Origin: Muricoccus harenae
Lineage (GTDB): Bacteria; Pseudomonadota; Alphaproteobacteria; Acetobacterales; Acetobacteraceae
Assembly: GCF_009848505.1 (NCBI RefSeq)
Contig: NZ_WWDL01000005.1
Span: 1-64,000 of the forward strand
Length of the DNA stretch: 64,000 bases
Direction of reading: 5' to 3'
Part shown: positions 16,408 through 25,130 of the stretch, in pieces
How positions within the stretch are numbered: position 1 is the first letter of the stretch
Layout: every line of letters starts with the position of its first letter
The notes under the pieces: model-generated
Databases searched by the model: none
Seen by the model: the letters and a program-made list of their open reading frames with translations, nothing else
What the model was told of the DNA's origin: nothing
Program-made: the position numbers and the translations under genes

Positions 16408-17642
16408 CAGAACATGTCCGCCGGATTGGCATCGCGCAGCTTGCGCATCGCCAGCAGCCCTGCCGCCGCGCACATGGCGAAGATCATCCCGAATACCGCC
16501 AGCGCCCGCCCGCCCGTCATGTGCAACGGCAGGAAGGTCGCATCCGCCACCACGCCATACAGCACCGCGGACGCCACCACCCCCGGCACGAAGCCCAGGA
16601 AAGCCAGCACCACCGCCGCCCCCAGCACCACGCGCGAGAGATGCCCGTTGGAATAACCCATCGCCTTCAGCGTCGCATACTCCTTCAGATGCCCGGCGAT
16701 GTCGCTGAACAGGATCTGGTAGACGATCACCATCCCCACGATCAGCCCCATCAGGCTGCCGAAGGTGAAGATGAAGCCGATCGGCGTTCCCTCCTCCCAG
16801 TAGCGCCGCTCATGCGCGCGCAGCTGCGCCTGCGTCAGCACGGCAACATCGGGCGGCAGCACCGCGCGCAACGCCGCCTGCGCCTGCAGCAGGTCAGCCC
16901 CCGGCTTCAGCCGGATCGCGGCCAGGTCCACCATCACCGCCGGCTGCTCCCGCACCACGCGCTGGAAATTCACCTCCGGCAGCACGGCATTGCCATCCGC
17001 GCCGAAGGAGGTGCCCATCTCGATCGTGCCCACCACCCGCATCTCGCGGTTGCCAATCTGCACGGGATAGGCGCCGCGCTCCTGGAACATCTGTGTCACT
17101 GGCCCGAATTCCGGGCGCGAACGGGAATCGAAGGCGAAGCTGTCCGGCTGCTTCAGCGCATCGCGCAGCGGCGCCAGCCCGGGCAGGTCCAGCACCCCCG
17201 CCTCCACGTCGAATCCCACCAACTGGATCGTGCGCCGCCGCCCCGTCTCCGGATTCCGGAAGCTCGACTGCGCCAGATACACCGGCACCGCCGCCTGCAC
17301 CGCCTCCACCCCCAGGGCCTGCGAAACGCGCACGCGCGCCATCGGCTCCGGCCGGAAGGAGGCGAGCGTCATCGGGTTCATCAGGAACAAATCCGCCCGC
17401 ATCGCGCCGATCAGCGTCGTCGCGCTCTCGAACGGCGCGGCGCGGAAGCCGAGCTGCATGAACACCAGCACGCAAGCGAACATCACCCCCGCGATGGCCG
17501 AGGCCAGCCGCGCCTTCTCGGACCACAGCTGCCGCCAGGCCAGCCGCAGCGCGAGGCCGGAGGCCGCGAGCAGCCCCGGCGGCCGCGCCGCCTCGCGCGC
17601 CCCGTCCCGCACTCGCCCGCGAAGATCCGTGATCGCGTTCAT
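16407..17642 (-). CDS. ABC exporter permease (DevC-like, FtsX/MacB fold)
   Basis: 411 residues. One N-terminal transmembrane helix (ASAIAGVMFACVLVFMQLG), a large periplasmic domain, and three C-terminal helices around IFTFGSLMGLIVGMVIVYQI, VVLGAAVVLAFLGFVPGVV and ALAVFGMIFAMCAAAGLLA. This is the MacB/DevC layout: it passes substrate or mechanical force from the ATPase to the periplasmic adaptor. Overlaps both neighbours by a few bases. Confidence 0.88.
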   Translation of the reverse strand: MNAITDLRGRVRDGAREAARPPGLLAASGLALRLAWRQLWSEKARLASAIAGVMFACVLVFMQLGFRAAPFESATTLIGAMRADLFLMNPMTLASFRPEPMARVRVSQALGVEAVQAAVPVYLAQSSFRNPETGRRRTIQLVGFDVEAGVLDLPGLAPLRDALKQPDSFAFDSRSRPEFGPVTQMFQERGAYPVQIGNREMRVVGTIEMGTSFGADGNAVLPEVNFQRVVREQPAVMVDLAAIRLKPGADLLQAQAALRAVLPPDVAVLTQAQLRAHERRYWEEGTPIGFIFTFGSLMGLIVGMVIVYQILFSDIAGHLKEYATLKAMGYSNGHLSRVVLGAAVVLAFLGFVPGVVASAVLYGVVADATFLPLHMTGGRALAVFGMIFAMCAAAGLLAMRKLRDANPADMF

Positions 17643-18622
17643 GGCCGGATCGCCACCTGCACCTGCATGCCGGAACGCCGCAGCAACGCCTGCCGCCCGG
17701 CCTCGTCCAGCGTCAGCCGCACCTCCACCGTGCGCGCATCCACCGCTGCCACGGGGTCCGTGCCCGCCTGCGTCGTGCGCCGCACCACCCAGCCGATCTC
17801 GCGTACCACCGCATTGTGTCGCACCTCCTCGCCGGGCACGATCACCTCCGCCACCGCGCCCTCGCGCAGCCGCGGCAGATCGGTCTCATACACATCCGCC
17901 ACCACGTCGAGCCGCGACAGGTCGCCCAGCTCCAGCACGCCCTCCGTTCCCGCCGCCTCGCCGGCGCGCGCGATCACGCGCAGCACGGTCCCGGAAGTGG
18001 GCGCAAGCAGCCGCGTCAGCGCCGCATCCGCCTGCGCCCGCGCCACATCCTCGGGCCGCGGGTTGCGCAGCGTCTCCAGCTCCGCCTCCGCCGCCGCACG
18101 CTCCGCCCGGCGCTGCGCCGCCAGATACCGGTTGCGCTCCGCCTGGGCCGCCGCCCCCGCGCCGGAAGCCACGAGGGACTGGGACCGCGCGGCATCCCGC
18201 CGCGCCGTCTCCTCCGCCGCGCTCAGCGCATCCACCCGCGCCTCAACCGCCTCCACCTCGCTCACGCTCCCGCCCCGGCGGGTGCGCTCCAGCATCACAT
18301 TGGCCTGCGCCAGCTTCGCCGCCGCCTCGGCCACCGCCGCATCGCGTTGCGCGGCCTCCGAGAACTCGGCCAGCACCTGCCCCTCGGCCACCGTCTCGCC
18401 CTCGGTCACCAGCAGCCGGTCCAGCCGCGCCCCGGTGTAAGGCGCCGAGAGCCGCCGGATGCGCCCCGCCGGCTCCACCCGCCCCAGCGCGCCCACCCCG
18501 GCCGGCGCGGCATCCGCCACGGGCGGAGCCACCGGCGCCGGCGCGAAGGGCCCGATCCCCGCCGCCCAGGCCCCGATCCCGGCCGCGACCAGCGCCGTCC
18601 CGATCCAGGCCCAGCGCCTCAC
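17639..18622 (-). CDS. HlyD-family periplasmic adaptor (DevB-like)
   Basis: 327 residues. An N-terminal membrane anchor (WIGTALVAAGIGAWAAG), a lipoyl-like half (SAPYTGARLDRLLVTEGETV), a long coiled-coil hairpin (about 85-195, rich in Ala/Glu/Arg) and the returning half (LLAPTSGTVLRVIARAGE). It bridges the inner-membrane exporter to an outer-membrane channel, which is not encoded here. Overlaps the TetR gene upstream and the permease downstream. Confidence 0.88.
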   Translation of the reverse strand: MRRWAWIGTALVAAGIGAWAAGIGPFAPAPVAPPVADAAPAGVGALGRVEPAGRIRRLSAPYTGARLDRLLVTEGETVAEGQVLAEFSEAAQRDAAVAEAAAKLAQANVMLERTRRGGSVSEVEAVEARVDALSAAEETARRDAARSQSLVASGAGAAAQAERNRYLAAQRRAERAAAEAELETLRNPRPEDVARAQADAALTRLLAPTSGTVLRVIARAGEAAGTEGVLELGDLSRLDVVADVYETDLPRLREGAVAEVIVPGEEVRHNAVVREIGWVVRRTTQAGTDPVAAVDARTVEVRLTLDEAGRQALLRRSGMQVQVAIRP

Positions 18623-19182
18623 GACACGCTCCCGAGCAGCCCGTGCAGCGTCGCGCGCAGCGAGGCCAGCTCCGCCGCCCCCGGCTCGTAGAGCCGGAAC
18701 AGCCGAGCCATGAACAGCCCGTCCCCCGCCAGCATGATCGCCGAGGCCACCCCGGCCGGCGTGCCATCCGCCACCGCCTCAGCCCGGATGCGGGCAAAAA
18801 ATGCGCGGATCGGGTCCAGCAGCGCGGGATCGTGGTGGAAGGCTGCGAGCAGCACCGCCGCCGTGCGCGCATGGGTCTCGCGGATGGCCGGCTCGTCGAA
18901 GGTGAAGGCCAGGCAGGCCCGCAGCGCCCGCTGCGGCCCCTCGGGCTGCGAGGCGACGATCGCCTCCCAATCCGCCGTGATGCCATCCGCCAGCCGCTGC
19001 ATCAGCGCAGCCAGCAGCGCCTCCTTGGAGGCGAAATGATAGAGCAGCCCGCCCTTGGAGACCTTCGCCTCCCGCGCCGCCCCCTCGATCGTCAGGGCAT
19101 GCACGCCCCTGGCGCGGATGATGGCCTCCGCGGCGTCGAGGACACGGGTGCGGACATCAGGGCGGGCGGCTTCGGGCGACAT
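18619..19182 (-). CDS. TetR-family repressor of the adjacent ABC efflux operon
   Basis: 187 residues. The N-terminal helix-turn-helix is clear: VLDAAEAIIRARGVHALTI, then GAAREAKVSKGGLLYHFASK. The ligand-binding domain is helical and resembles TetR_C regulators. It is the first gene of a four-gene operon whose members overlap. A perfect 26-bp palindrome lies 8 bases upstream of the start (19190-19215), so the protein very probably represses its own operon and is released by the exported compound. The ligand is unknown. Confidence 0.9.
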   Translation of the reverse strand: MSPEAARPDVRTRVLDAAEAIIRARGVHALTIEGAAREAKVSKGGLLYHFASKEALLAALMQRLADGITADWEAIVASQPEGPQRALRACLAFTFDEPAIRETHARTAAVLLAAFHHDPALLDPIRAFFARIRAEAVADGTPAGVASAIMLAGDGLFMARLFRLYEPGAAELASLRATLHGLLGSVS

Positions 19183-19189
19183 GCCCCTG

Positions 19190-19215
19190 AACTGTACCGT
19201 CCGGACGGTACAGTT
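19190..19215. promoter_or_regulatory. Perfect 26-bp palindrome, TetR operator
   Basis: Half-site AACTGTACCGTCC followed directly by its exact complement GGACGGTACAGTT. It lies just before the TetR start codon. The TGTACCG/CGGTACA core is a common TetR operator form. It should overlap the promoter or leader of the TetR-HlyD-permease-ATPase operon. Confidence 0.85.
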
Positions 19216-19239
19216 TCCGTGAGCCGGCCCTGGCCTGCC

Positions 19240-19758
19240 TCAGCTGGTCAGTGCCTCCTCCAGCATCCGCAGCGCGCCGACGGCAAAGGCCTCCATATTC
19301 GCCTCCCGGTCCGCCGACCCGGTCTCCAGCGTCCGCGCCGCCTCCCCGCCCGGCGGGGCTTGGTCCTGCGCCATCCTCCAGGCCAGCCACCCGCTCACCG
19401 CAAAACATGCATGTCCGGCCGCATCGCCATAGCGGTTGCCGGAAGGCCCCGTCGCCCCGGTCTCCGCCAGCCCCCAGTCGGCGCCCAGCTTGCCCCGCGC
19501 ACCGGCCGCCAGCAGCTTCGCATATCCCTCGGTGGAGGGCCGCATCCCCGCCATCATCTCGGGCGTGATCCCGAGCAGCGCCTCGCGCGCCTGGGCGGTG
19601 TAGACCACCGCCCCGCCGAGGAAATAAGCCGAGGCGCCGGGCACCGCGAGCAACCCGGAGGCGATCAGCCCCCCGGCCGAGGATTCCGCCACCGCCAGGG
19701 TCTGCCGCCGCGCGATCAGCAGCGCCGCCACCCGCGCGGCCAGCTCCCGGCTGGTCAT
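19240..19758 (-). CDS. CinA C-terminal-type nicotinamide-nucleotide amidohydrolase
   Basis: 172 residues, the stand-alone CinA_C domain (PncC type). AESSAGGLIASGLLAVPGAS, FLGGAVVYTAQAREALLGI and ETGATGPSGNRYGDAAG match the family closely. It deamidates NMN to NaMN in pyridine nucleotide recycling. Tyr replaces the more usual Lys or Ser in some positions but the core is intact. The start ATG overlaps the stop of the upstream monooxygenase gene (ATGA), so the two are coupled. Confidence 0.88.
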   Translation of the reverse strand: MTSRELAARVAALLIARRQTLAVAESSAGGLIASGLLAVPGASAYFLGGAVVYTAQAREALLGITPEMMAGMRPSTEGYAKLLAAGARGKLGADWGLAETGATGPSGNRYGDAAGHACFAVSGWLAWRMAQDQAPPGGEAARTLETGSADREANMEAFAVGALRMLEEALTS

Positions 19759-20066
19759 GCCGCCGGCGCCAGCACATGGATGGTGCGGCTGGCGATCAGC
19801 TCGCGGGATGCCTTGCCATAGGCCACCATATGCGGTGCGGCGCCATGCGCCTTCAGCGCCTCGGGCGTCTCCCACTTCTCGATCACCAGGAAGGTGTCCG
19901 GGCCCACCGGCGTCTGCACCGGCCCGAAATCCGGCACATCGACCACCGGCCCGTATTCGATGCAGCCATCCTCTGCCAGCACGGCGGGCATATTGGCGCG
20001 GAAGAGCCCGAGCAGCGCCTCCCGCTGGCCGGGCTTGGCGGTGATGATGGCGACGACATGGATCAT
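19755..20066 (-). CDS. Antibiotic-biosynthesis-monooxygenase (ABM) fold protein, putative quinol monooxygenase
   Basis: 103 residues, a dimeric alpha+beta barrel fold: HVVAIITAKPGQREALLGLF, CIEYGPVVDVPD, FLVIEKWETPEALKAHGAAPHM. Relatives such as YgiN oxidise quinols without a cofactor, but many members have unknown substrates. Complete for the family. Coupled by a 4-base overlap to the cinA-like gene. Confidence 0.85.
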   Translation of the reverse strand: MIHVVAIITAKPGQREALLGLFRANMPAVLAEDGCIEYGPVVDVPDFGPVQTPVGPDTFLVIEKWETPEALKAHGAAPHMVAYGKASRELIASRTIHVLAPAA

Positions 20067-20152
20067 GGACTGTTCCTCAACCCGGTGTTCGGGACCCGCA
20101 GGCTAGGCCGATTGCCGCCAGTGCCGGAATGCCTCCCCGTGCAGCACCGGGA

Positions 20153-20794
20153 TCAGCACCCGTGGAACCCCCCGCCCGGCAGCGGCGCCAGTTCCAGGAT
20201 TCCCAGGACGCGGAAATCCGCGCCCGGCTCCATCACCGCAATGGCCCCTTCCGGGAGCGCCCGCCCCCCCACCGGCGTCCCGGCGATCATGATCAGCGGC
20301 GTCCGGTGCCCCACCAGCATCCGGTTCACCCCCGCCGCCACCGGCGCCGAGAGCAGCCGCCGATGGCCCGCCATCACTTCGGCCAGCCGCCCGCCCGCAT
20401 AATCATCGGCTAGCAGGTCATCGGTCACCCGCACCCGCCCGGCCCCGAAGGCGATCTCCGCCGTGTCGCGCGCCCGGAACACAGGCCCCGCCAGAACCGG
20501 CTCCTCCAGCCGCACGCCCAGCTCCGCCAGCCGCCGCCCCACCGCCGCCGCCTGCTCCCGCCCGAGCGCCGAGATGTTCCGCTGCCCCGCCCGGTCTCCC
20601 ACCCGGAAGCTTCGGTCGCAGGCCTCCCCCCGCGTATCGGCATGGCGCATGAACAGCACCAGCCCGCCGGCCCGCAGCCGCGCCACCAGCGCATCCCCCT
20701 CCGGCATTCCCGGCCGGGCCGCCACCAGCTCCTGCGCCAAGCCCGACCAGGCCGGCAGGAGGAGGGCAAGGGTCAGAAATGCACGCCGGATCAT
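20153..20794 (-). CDS. Secreted histidine phosphatase family protein
   Basis: 213 residues with a signal peptide (IRRAFLTLALLLPAWSGLAQ). The phosphatase core shows LVLFMRHADTRG, where the catalytic RH pair is kept but the usual Gly after it is Ala, then ISALGREQAAAVG, GPVFRARDTAEIAFG and MLVGHRTPL with the second His. It should act on phosphate esters in the periplasm; the substrate is unknown. The start at 20794 begins the signal peptide. Confidence 0.8.
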   Translation of the reverse strand: MIRRAFLTLALLLPAWSGLAQELVAARPGMPEGDALVARLRAGGLVLFMRHADTRGEACDRSFRVGDRAGQRNISALGREQAAAVGRRLAELGVRLEEPVLAGPVFRARDTAEIAFGAGRVRVTDDLLADDYAGGRLAEVMAGHRRLLSAPVAAGVNRMLVGHRTPLIMIAGTPVGGRALPEGAIAVMEPGADFRVLGILELAPLPGGGFHGC

Positions 20795-20894
20795 GCCACC
20801 ATCCTGGCGCCCACCGGCGGCCCCCTTCCAATCACGAAGCCCCCATGCAGCAGCAGCCATTCCGGCCGCCGCACCTTTCCGCTAAGCCCCTGCC

Positions 20895-22295
20895 ATGCGC
20901 TACGTCTCCACACGCGGCGAGGCCGCCCCCCGCTCCTTCGAATCCGTCCTCCTCGCCGGCCTGGCCGAGGATGGCGGCCTCTTCCTGCCGGAGACCTGGC
21001 CCATCCTCCTCCCCGAGGAATGGGACGCACTCCGCGGCCTCCCTTATCCGGACCTCGCTGCCAACATCATCGCCCGCTTCACCGGCGACTGCTTCGAGGA
21101 TGGCGCCCTGCTGGCCATGTGCCGCGACGCCTATGCTGGCTTCACCACCCCGGCTGTTGCCCCGCTGATCCAGCTCGACGAACGCCGCTTCGCCCTCGAG
21201 CTGTTCCACGGCCCGACGCTGGCCTTCAAGGACTTCGCCCTCCAGCTCCTCGGCCGCATGTTCGACCATGTGCTGTCCCGGCGCGGCGAACGCATCACCA
21301 TCGTCGGCGCCACTTCGGGCGACACCGGCTCCGCCGCCATCGAGGCCTGCCGTGACCGCGCGAGCGTCGACATCGTCATCCTCCACCCCGAAGGCCGCAC
21401 CAGCGCGGTGCAGCGCCGGCAGATGACGACCGTCCTGTCCCCCAACGTGAAGAACATCGCCATCAAGGGCGACTTCGACACCTGCCAGGACATGGTGAAG
21501 GCCATGTTCAACGATGCACCCTTCCGCGCCGAGATGAGCCTCTCCGCCGTCAACTCCATCAACTGGGCGCGCATCGCGGCGCAGATTCCCTACTACGTCT
21601 ATTCCGCCCTCGCCCTCGGCGCCCCGCAGCGCGAAATCGCCTTCGCCGTCCCCACCGGCAATTTCGGCAATGTCTTCGCCGCCTGGGCCGCCCGCCGGAT
21701 GGGCCTGCCCATCTCCACCCTCATCATCGGCTCCAACCGCAACGACATCCTCGCGCGCTGGATCGGCGCCAATGACATGACGGCGCAGCCGGTCGTGCCG
21801 AGCCTGTCGCCCAGCATGGACATCCAGGTCTCCTCCAACTTCGAGCGCCTGCTCTTCGAACTCCTGCACCGGGACGGCGCGAAGACCGCCGCCACCATGC
21901 GCGCCTTCCGCGAGACCGGCGCCATGCCCATCGCGGACAGCACCTGGCGAGATGCCACGGCCCTCTTCCGCGCCAAGGCCGTGTCGGACGAGGACACCAT
22001 CGCGGAGATGCGCCGCCTCCACGCGCAAGGCTACCTGGCCGACCCCCACACCGCCGCCGGCGCCGCCGCCAGCCACGCCTGCCCGCCCGACGACATGGCC
22101 ACGCCCATCATCGTCGCCGCCACCGCCCATCCGGCGAAATTCCCGGACGCGGTCGAACAGGCCACCGGCACCCGCCCCGGCCTGCCGCCGCATATGGCCG
22201 ACCTCTACGAGCGCGAGGAACGCTTCACGGTGCTGCCGAACGACCTCGCGGCCGTGCAGTCCGCCGTGCGGGCGCATGCGCGGCGGAATGGCTGA
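20895..22295 (+). CDS. thrC: Threonine synthase
   Basis: 466 residues. MRYVSTRGEA at the start, HGPTLAFKDFALQLLGR with the PLP Lys (about 112), VGATSGDTGSAAIEA for phosphate binding, FPVPTGNFGN-like AVPTGNFGNVFAAW, and SNRNDIL. It converts O-phosphohomoserine to threonine. Single gene, followed by a full intergenic repeat. Confidence 0.97.
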   Translation: MRYVSTRGEAAPRSFESVLLAGLAEDGGLFLPETWPILLPEEWDALRGLPYPDLAANIIARFTGDCFEDGALLAMCRDAYAGFTTPAVAPLIQLDERRFALELFHGPTLAFKDFALQLLGRMFDHVLSRRGERITIVGATSGDTGSAAIEACRDRASVDIVILHPEGRTSAVQRRQMTTVLSPNVKNIAIKGDFDTCQDMVKAMFNDAPFRAEMSLSAVNSINWARIAAQIPYYVYSALALGAPQREIAFAVPTGNFGNVFAAWAARRMGLPISTLIIGSNRNDILARWIGANDMTAQPVVPSLSPSMDIQVSSNFERLLFELLHRDGAKTAATMRAFRETGAMPIADSTWRDATALFRAKAVSDEDTIAEMRRLHAQGYLADPHTAAGAAASHACPPDDMATPIIVAATAHPAKFPDAVEQATGTRPGLPPHMADLYEREERFTVLPNDLAAVQSAVRAHARRNG

Positions 22296-22301
22296 GTAAG
22301 G

Positions 22302-22531
22302 CCAGGGGCTTTGCCCCTGGACCCCACCGGGGGCCGAACGCGGCCCCCGGACCCCACGATCTGTTTTGAAGCGCGCCTGAGGTCCACGACCTCAGGCGAC
22401 TGACAGGCCAGCCCGCGCGTCCCGGAGAATCTGCCTGCGGCGCCACAGCCGGCGCGCAGACCAAAAAACAGATCGCGGGGTCCGGGGTGGCCGCCGCCAC
22501 CCCGGCGGAGGTCCGGAGGCAGAGCCTCCGG
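22302..22531. repeat. Mosaic palindromic intergenic repeat, full copy C
   Basis: Between the convergent thrC and metallophosphatase genes. Modules: hairpin CCAGGGGCTTTGCCCCTGG (22302-22320), a CCGGGGGCCG/CGGCCCCCGG hairpin, GGACCCCACGATCTG, the palindrome CGCCTGAGGTC-cac-GACCTCAGGCG (22374-22398), CTGCCTGCGGCGCCACAGCC, GGGGTCCGGGGTGGCC, and ccggaggcagagcctccgg (22513-22531). Closely similar to copies A and B. Confidence 0.85.
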
Positions 22532-22540
22532 GGCCGTCCC

Positions 22541-23485
22541 TCAGGCCTTCGCCCGAAGCGCCAGCATCCGGTTCTCCTCCCGCCCGAAGCCCTGGATCTC
22601 GATCCGGTCCGCATGCACGGAGACGATCGAATAGGCCGTGGTCGTCGGCGTATCCACCATTCCCTTGAAGTTCAGGAAGTGCACGCCCTCGCGCTCGCCG
22701 TAATTGCCCGCGTGATTATGGCCGTTGAAGAAGGCCACGACATGCGGCTGCCCGGTCAGCAGCGTCACGATCCGCTCGGAATCCCACATGTTGTGCTTGT
22801 TGGCGGGGAACACCGGGTAGTGGTTCATCACGATCACCCGTTCTCCCGCCTCGCGCGCACGACGCAACGTCGCTTCCAGCCAGGCGAACTGCTCATCGCC
22901 GAGCGAGCCGTTCCAGCTCTGCGCATTCTCCGCGCCCCGGTCCTTCAGCGCCTTCAGCCGCTGCGCCGCCAGTTCCCGCCGCGCATCGCCGGCTGGCGGC
23001 GCGAAGAGACTTACGTCGTTGCCGTCCAGCATGATGAAGCGGAAGCCGCCGCCGACGAAGTCGTAATAGGCGCGCGGCATCCCCACAGTGCGCACCACGG
23101 CATGCAGCGATTCCCGTCCCACCTCGAAGTCGTGGTTGCCGAGCAGGAAGAACTTCTCGTGCTTCAGCGTGTCATAGATCGGCAGGATATGCGCGAAGCT
23201 TTCGAATTGCCGGTCGATGATGTCGCCCAGCGTCACCACGAAACGCAGGTCGGGCTGCGCGTTGAAGGTGGCGACCGCCTCCTGCATCTTCCACAGGCTG
23301 TTGGCGTAGTAGCGGCCATTCACCAGGTTCGGTGGGACCGGCGCATATTGCGGATCCGACACCAGGCCGAAGCGGAACAGCGGCTGTCCCGGCGCGGCAG
23401 GCGTCTGCGCCGCGGCGAAGCCCTGGAACTGCGCCAGCAGCGCCGCGGCGCCCGTGCCGGCAAGGATGGAACGGCGGTTCGTCAT
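22541..23485 (-). CDS. Secreted metallophosphoesterase, ADP-ribose/CDP-alcohol diphosphatase-like
   Basis: 314 residues with a twin-arginine-like signal (TNRRSILAGTGAAALLAQF). The calcineurin-type metal motifs are all present: GLVSDPQY (D in place of the usual DxH), TLGDIID, LLGNHD, VMNHYPVFP and FFNGHNH. DxQ in place of DxH is characteristic of the ADP-ribose/CDP-choline/sphingomyelinase-like branch. Location periplasmic or exported. Alone in its transcript. Confidence 0.85.
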   Translation of the reverse strand: MTNRRSILAGTGAAALLAQFQGFAAAQTPAAPGQPLFRFGLVSDPQYAPVPPNLVNGRYYANSLWKMQEAVATFNAQPDLRFVVTLGDIIDRQFESFAHILPIYDTLKHEKFFLLGNHDFEVGRESLHAVVRTVGMPRAYYDFVGGGFRFIMLDGNDVSLFAPPAGDARRELAAQRLKALKDRGAENAQSWNGSLGDEQFAWLEATLRRAREAGERVIVMNHYPVFPANKHNMWDSERIVTLLTGQPHVVAFFNGHNHAGNYGEREGVHFLNFKGMVDTPTTTAYSIVSVHADRIEIQGFGREENRMLALRAKA

Positions 23486-23615
23486 GCGGTGTCTCCCGGT
23501 CGCGATCGGGCCGGGAGACTAGGCACGCCCCATCGCACCCCGATGAAGCCTGCATGACGGAACAGAGACGTCGCGCCAACCTGGCATGCGGGGGAATCGC
23601 TCCCCCCGCACCGGT

Positions 23616-25118
23616 TCAGGCCGGTTCATCCGCCAGCGCCTGATCCTTCTTGCGCCGGATCGCGGGGGACAGCATCAGCGCCAGCGCCAGCGCCGCCACG
23701 CCCAGGATGGAAGCGCTGATCGGCCTCTCCAGGAAGGTCATCCAATCCCCGCGCGAGAGCAGCATCGCACGGCGCAGATGCTCCTCCATCATGGGGCCGA
23801 GCACGAAGCCCAGCAGCAGCGGCGCCGTATCCAGCTTCAACCGCGTCAGCACATAGCCGAGCAGCGAAGCCGCCCCCATGATGTAAATGTCGAAGACGCT
23901 GTTGTTCAGGCTGTAGGCGCCGATGCAGCAGAACACCAGGATCGAAGGGTACATGTACTTGTAGGGCACGCGCAGCAGTTGCACCCACAGCCCCACCATC
24001 GGCAGGTTGATGATCAGCAGCATCACATTGCCGACCCACATGGAGCAGATCAGGCCCCAGAACAGGCTGGGCTGCGCCTCCATCATGCGCGGTCCCGGCT
24101 GGATGCCCTGGATGATCAGCGCGCCCACCATCAGCGCCATGACGGCGTTGGACGGAATGCCGAGGGTGAGCAGCGGGATGAAGGCACTCTGCGCGCCCGC
24201 ATTGTTGGCGCTCTCCGGCCCCGCCAGTCCCTCGATCGCGCCCTTGCCGAACATCTCCGGCCGGCGGGTGATCTTCCGCTCCAGCATGTAGGAGCCGAAG
24301 GAGGAGATCGAGGCGCCGCCGCCAGGCAGGATGCCCAGCACCGTGCCCAGCACCGTGCCCCTCACGGCGGCCGGCGCCGCGTAGCGCCATTCCTCCCGCG
24401 TCAGCCACAGCTTCCCGTGCTTGGCCACCGTGCCGCTGCGGTTCTCCGGATAGCTCAGGTTGATGATGATCTCGGAGACGCCGAATAGCCCCATCGCCAG
24501 CACGACGAAGTTGATGCCGTCCGACAGTTCGGGCACGCCGAAGGTGAAGCGCTGCTGCCCGGTCTGCACATCCGTTCCGACGAAGCCCAGCATCACGCCC
24601 AGCAGAACCATGCTCACGGCCCGGATGACATTGCCCTGCGACAGCACGCAGGAGACGATGAGGCCAAGCGCCATCAGCGAGAAATACTCCGGCGGCCCGA
24701 AGGACAGCGCCACCGAGGTCAGCGCCGGCCCCGCCGCCGCCACCACGCCGGTGGAGATGGTGCCGGCGAAGAAGGAACCGAGGGCCGCCGCCGCCAGAGC
24801 CGCCCCGGCACGGCCCTGCCGCGCCATCTGGTGCCCCTCGATCGCCGTGACGACGCCGGAGATCTCACCAGGCAGATTCAGCAGGATCGCCGTGGTCGAG
24901 CCGCCATACTGCGCGCCGTAATAGATGCCAGCGAGCATGATGATGGCCGTCACCGGGTCCTGCCCGAAGGTCAGCGGCAGCAGCAGCGAAATCGTGGCCG
25001 TGGGGCCGAGACCGGGCAGCACGCCGATGGCCGTGCCGATCAGCGCGCCGAGAAAGGCAAAAAGCAGGTTCTTCAGACTCAGCGCGACATCGAAGCCGAG
25101 CAGGAGGTTCTCCAGCAT
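23616..25118 (-). CDS. Tripartite tricarboxylate transporter TctA-family permease
   Basis: 500 residues, all membrane helices of TctA. Family signatures: IGVLPGLGPTATISLLLPLTF, YYGAQYGGSTTAILLNLPGE, VLGILPGGGASISSFGSYMLE, AGPESANNAGAQSAFIPLLTLGIPSNAVMA (here joined from two neighbouring stretches). It moves carboxylates using a TctC binding protein. Neither TctB nor TctC is in the window, so it works with partners elsewhere. Start at 25118 (MLENLLLGF) fits the family; ATG 25130 is also possible. Confidence 0.9.
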   Translation of the reverse strand: MLENLLLGFDVALSLKNLLFAFLGALIGTAIGVLPGLGPTATISLLLPLTFGQDPVTAIIMLAGIYYGAQYGGSTTAILLNLPGEISGVVTAIEGHQMARQGRAGAALAAAALGSFFAGTISTGVVAAAGPALTSVALSFGPPEYFSLMALGLIVSCVLSQGNVIRAVSMVLLGVMLGFVGTDVQTGQQRFTFGVPELSDGINFVVLAMGLFGVSEIIINLSYPENRSGTVAKHGKLWLTREEWRYAAPAAVRGTVLGTVLGILPGGGASISSFGSYMLERKITRRPEMFGKGAIEGLAGPESANNAGAQSAFIPLLTLGIPSNAVMALMVGALIIQGIQPGPRMMEAQPSLFWGLICSMWVGNVMLLIINLPMVGLWVQLLRVPYKYMYPSILVFCCIGAYSLNNSVFDIYIMGAASLLGYVLTRLKLDTAPLLLGFVLGPMMEEHLRRAMLLSRGDWMTFLERPISASILGVAALALALMLSPAIRRKKDQALADEPA

Positions 25119-25130
25119 GGAGGTGAGCAT

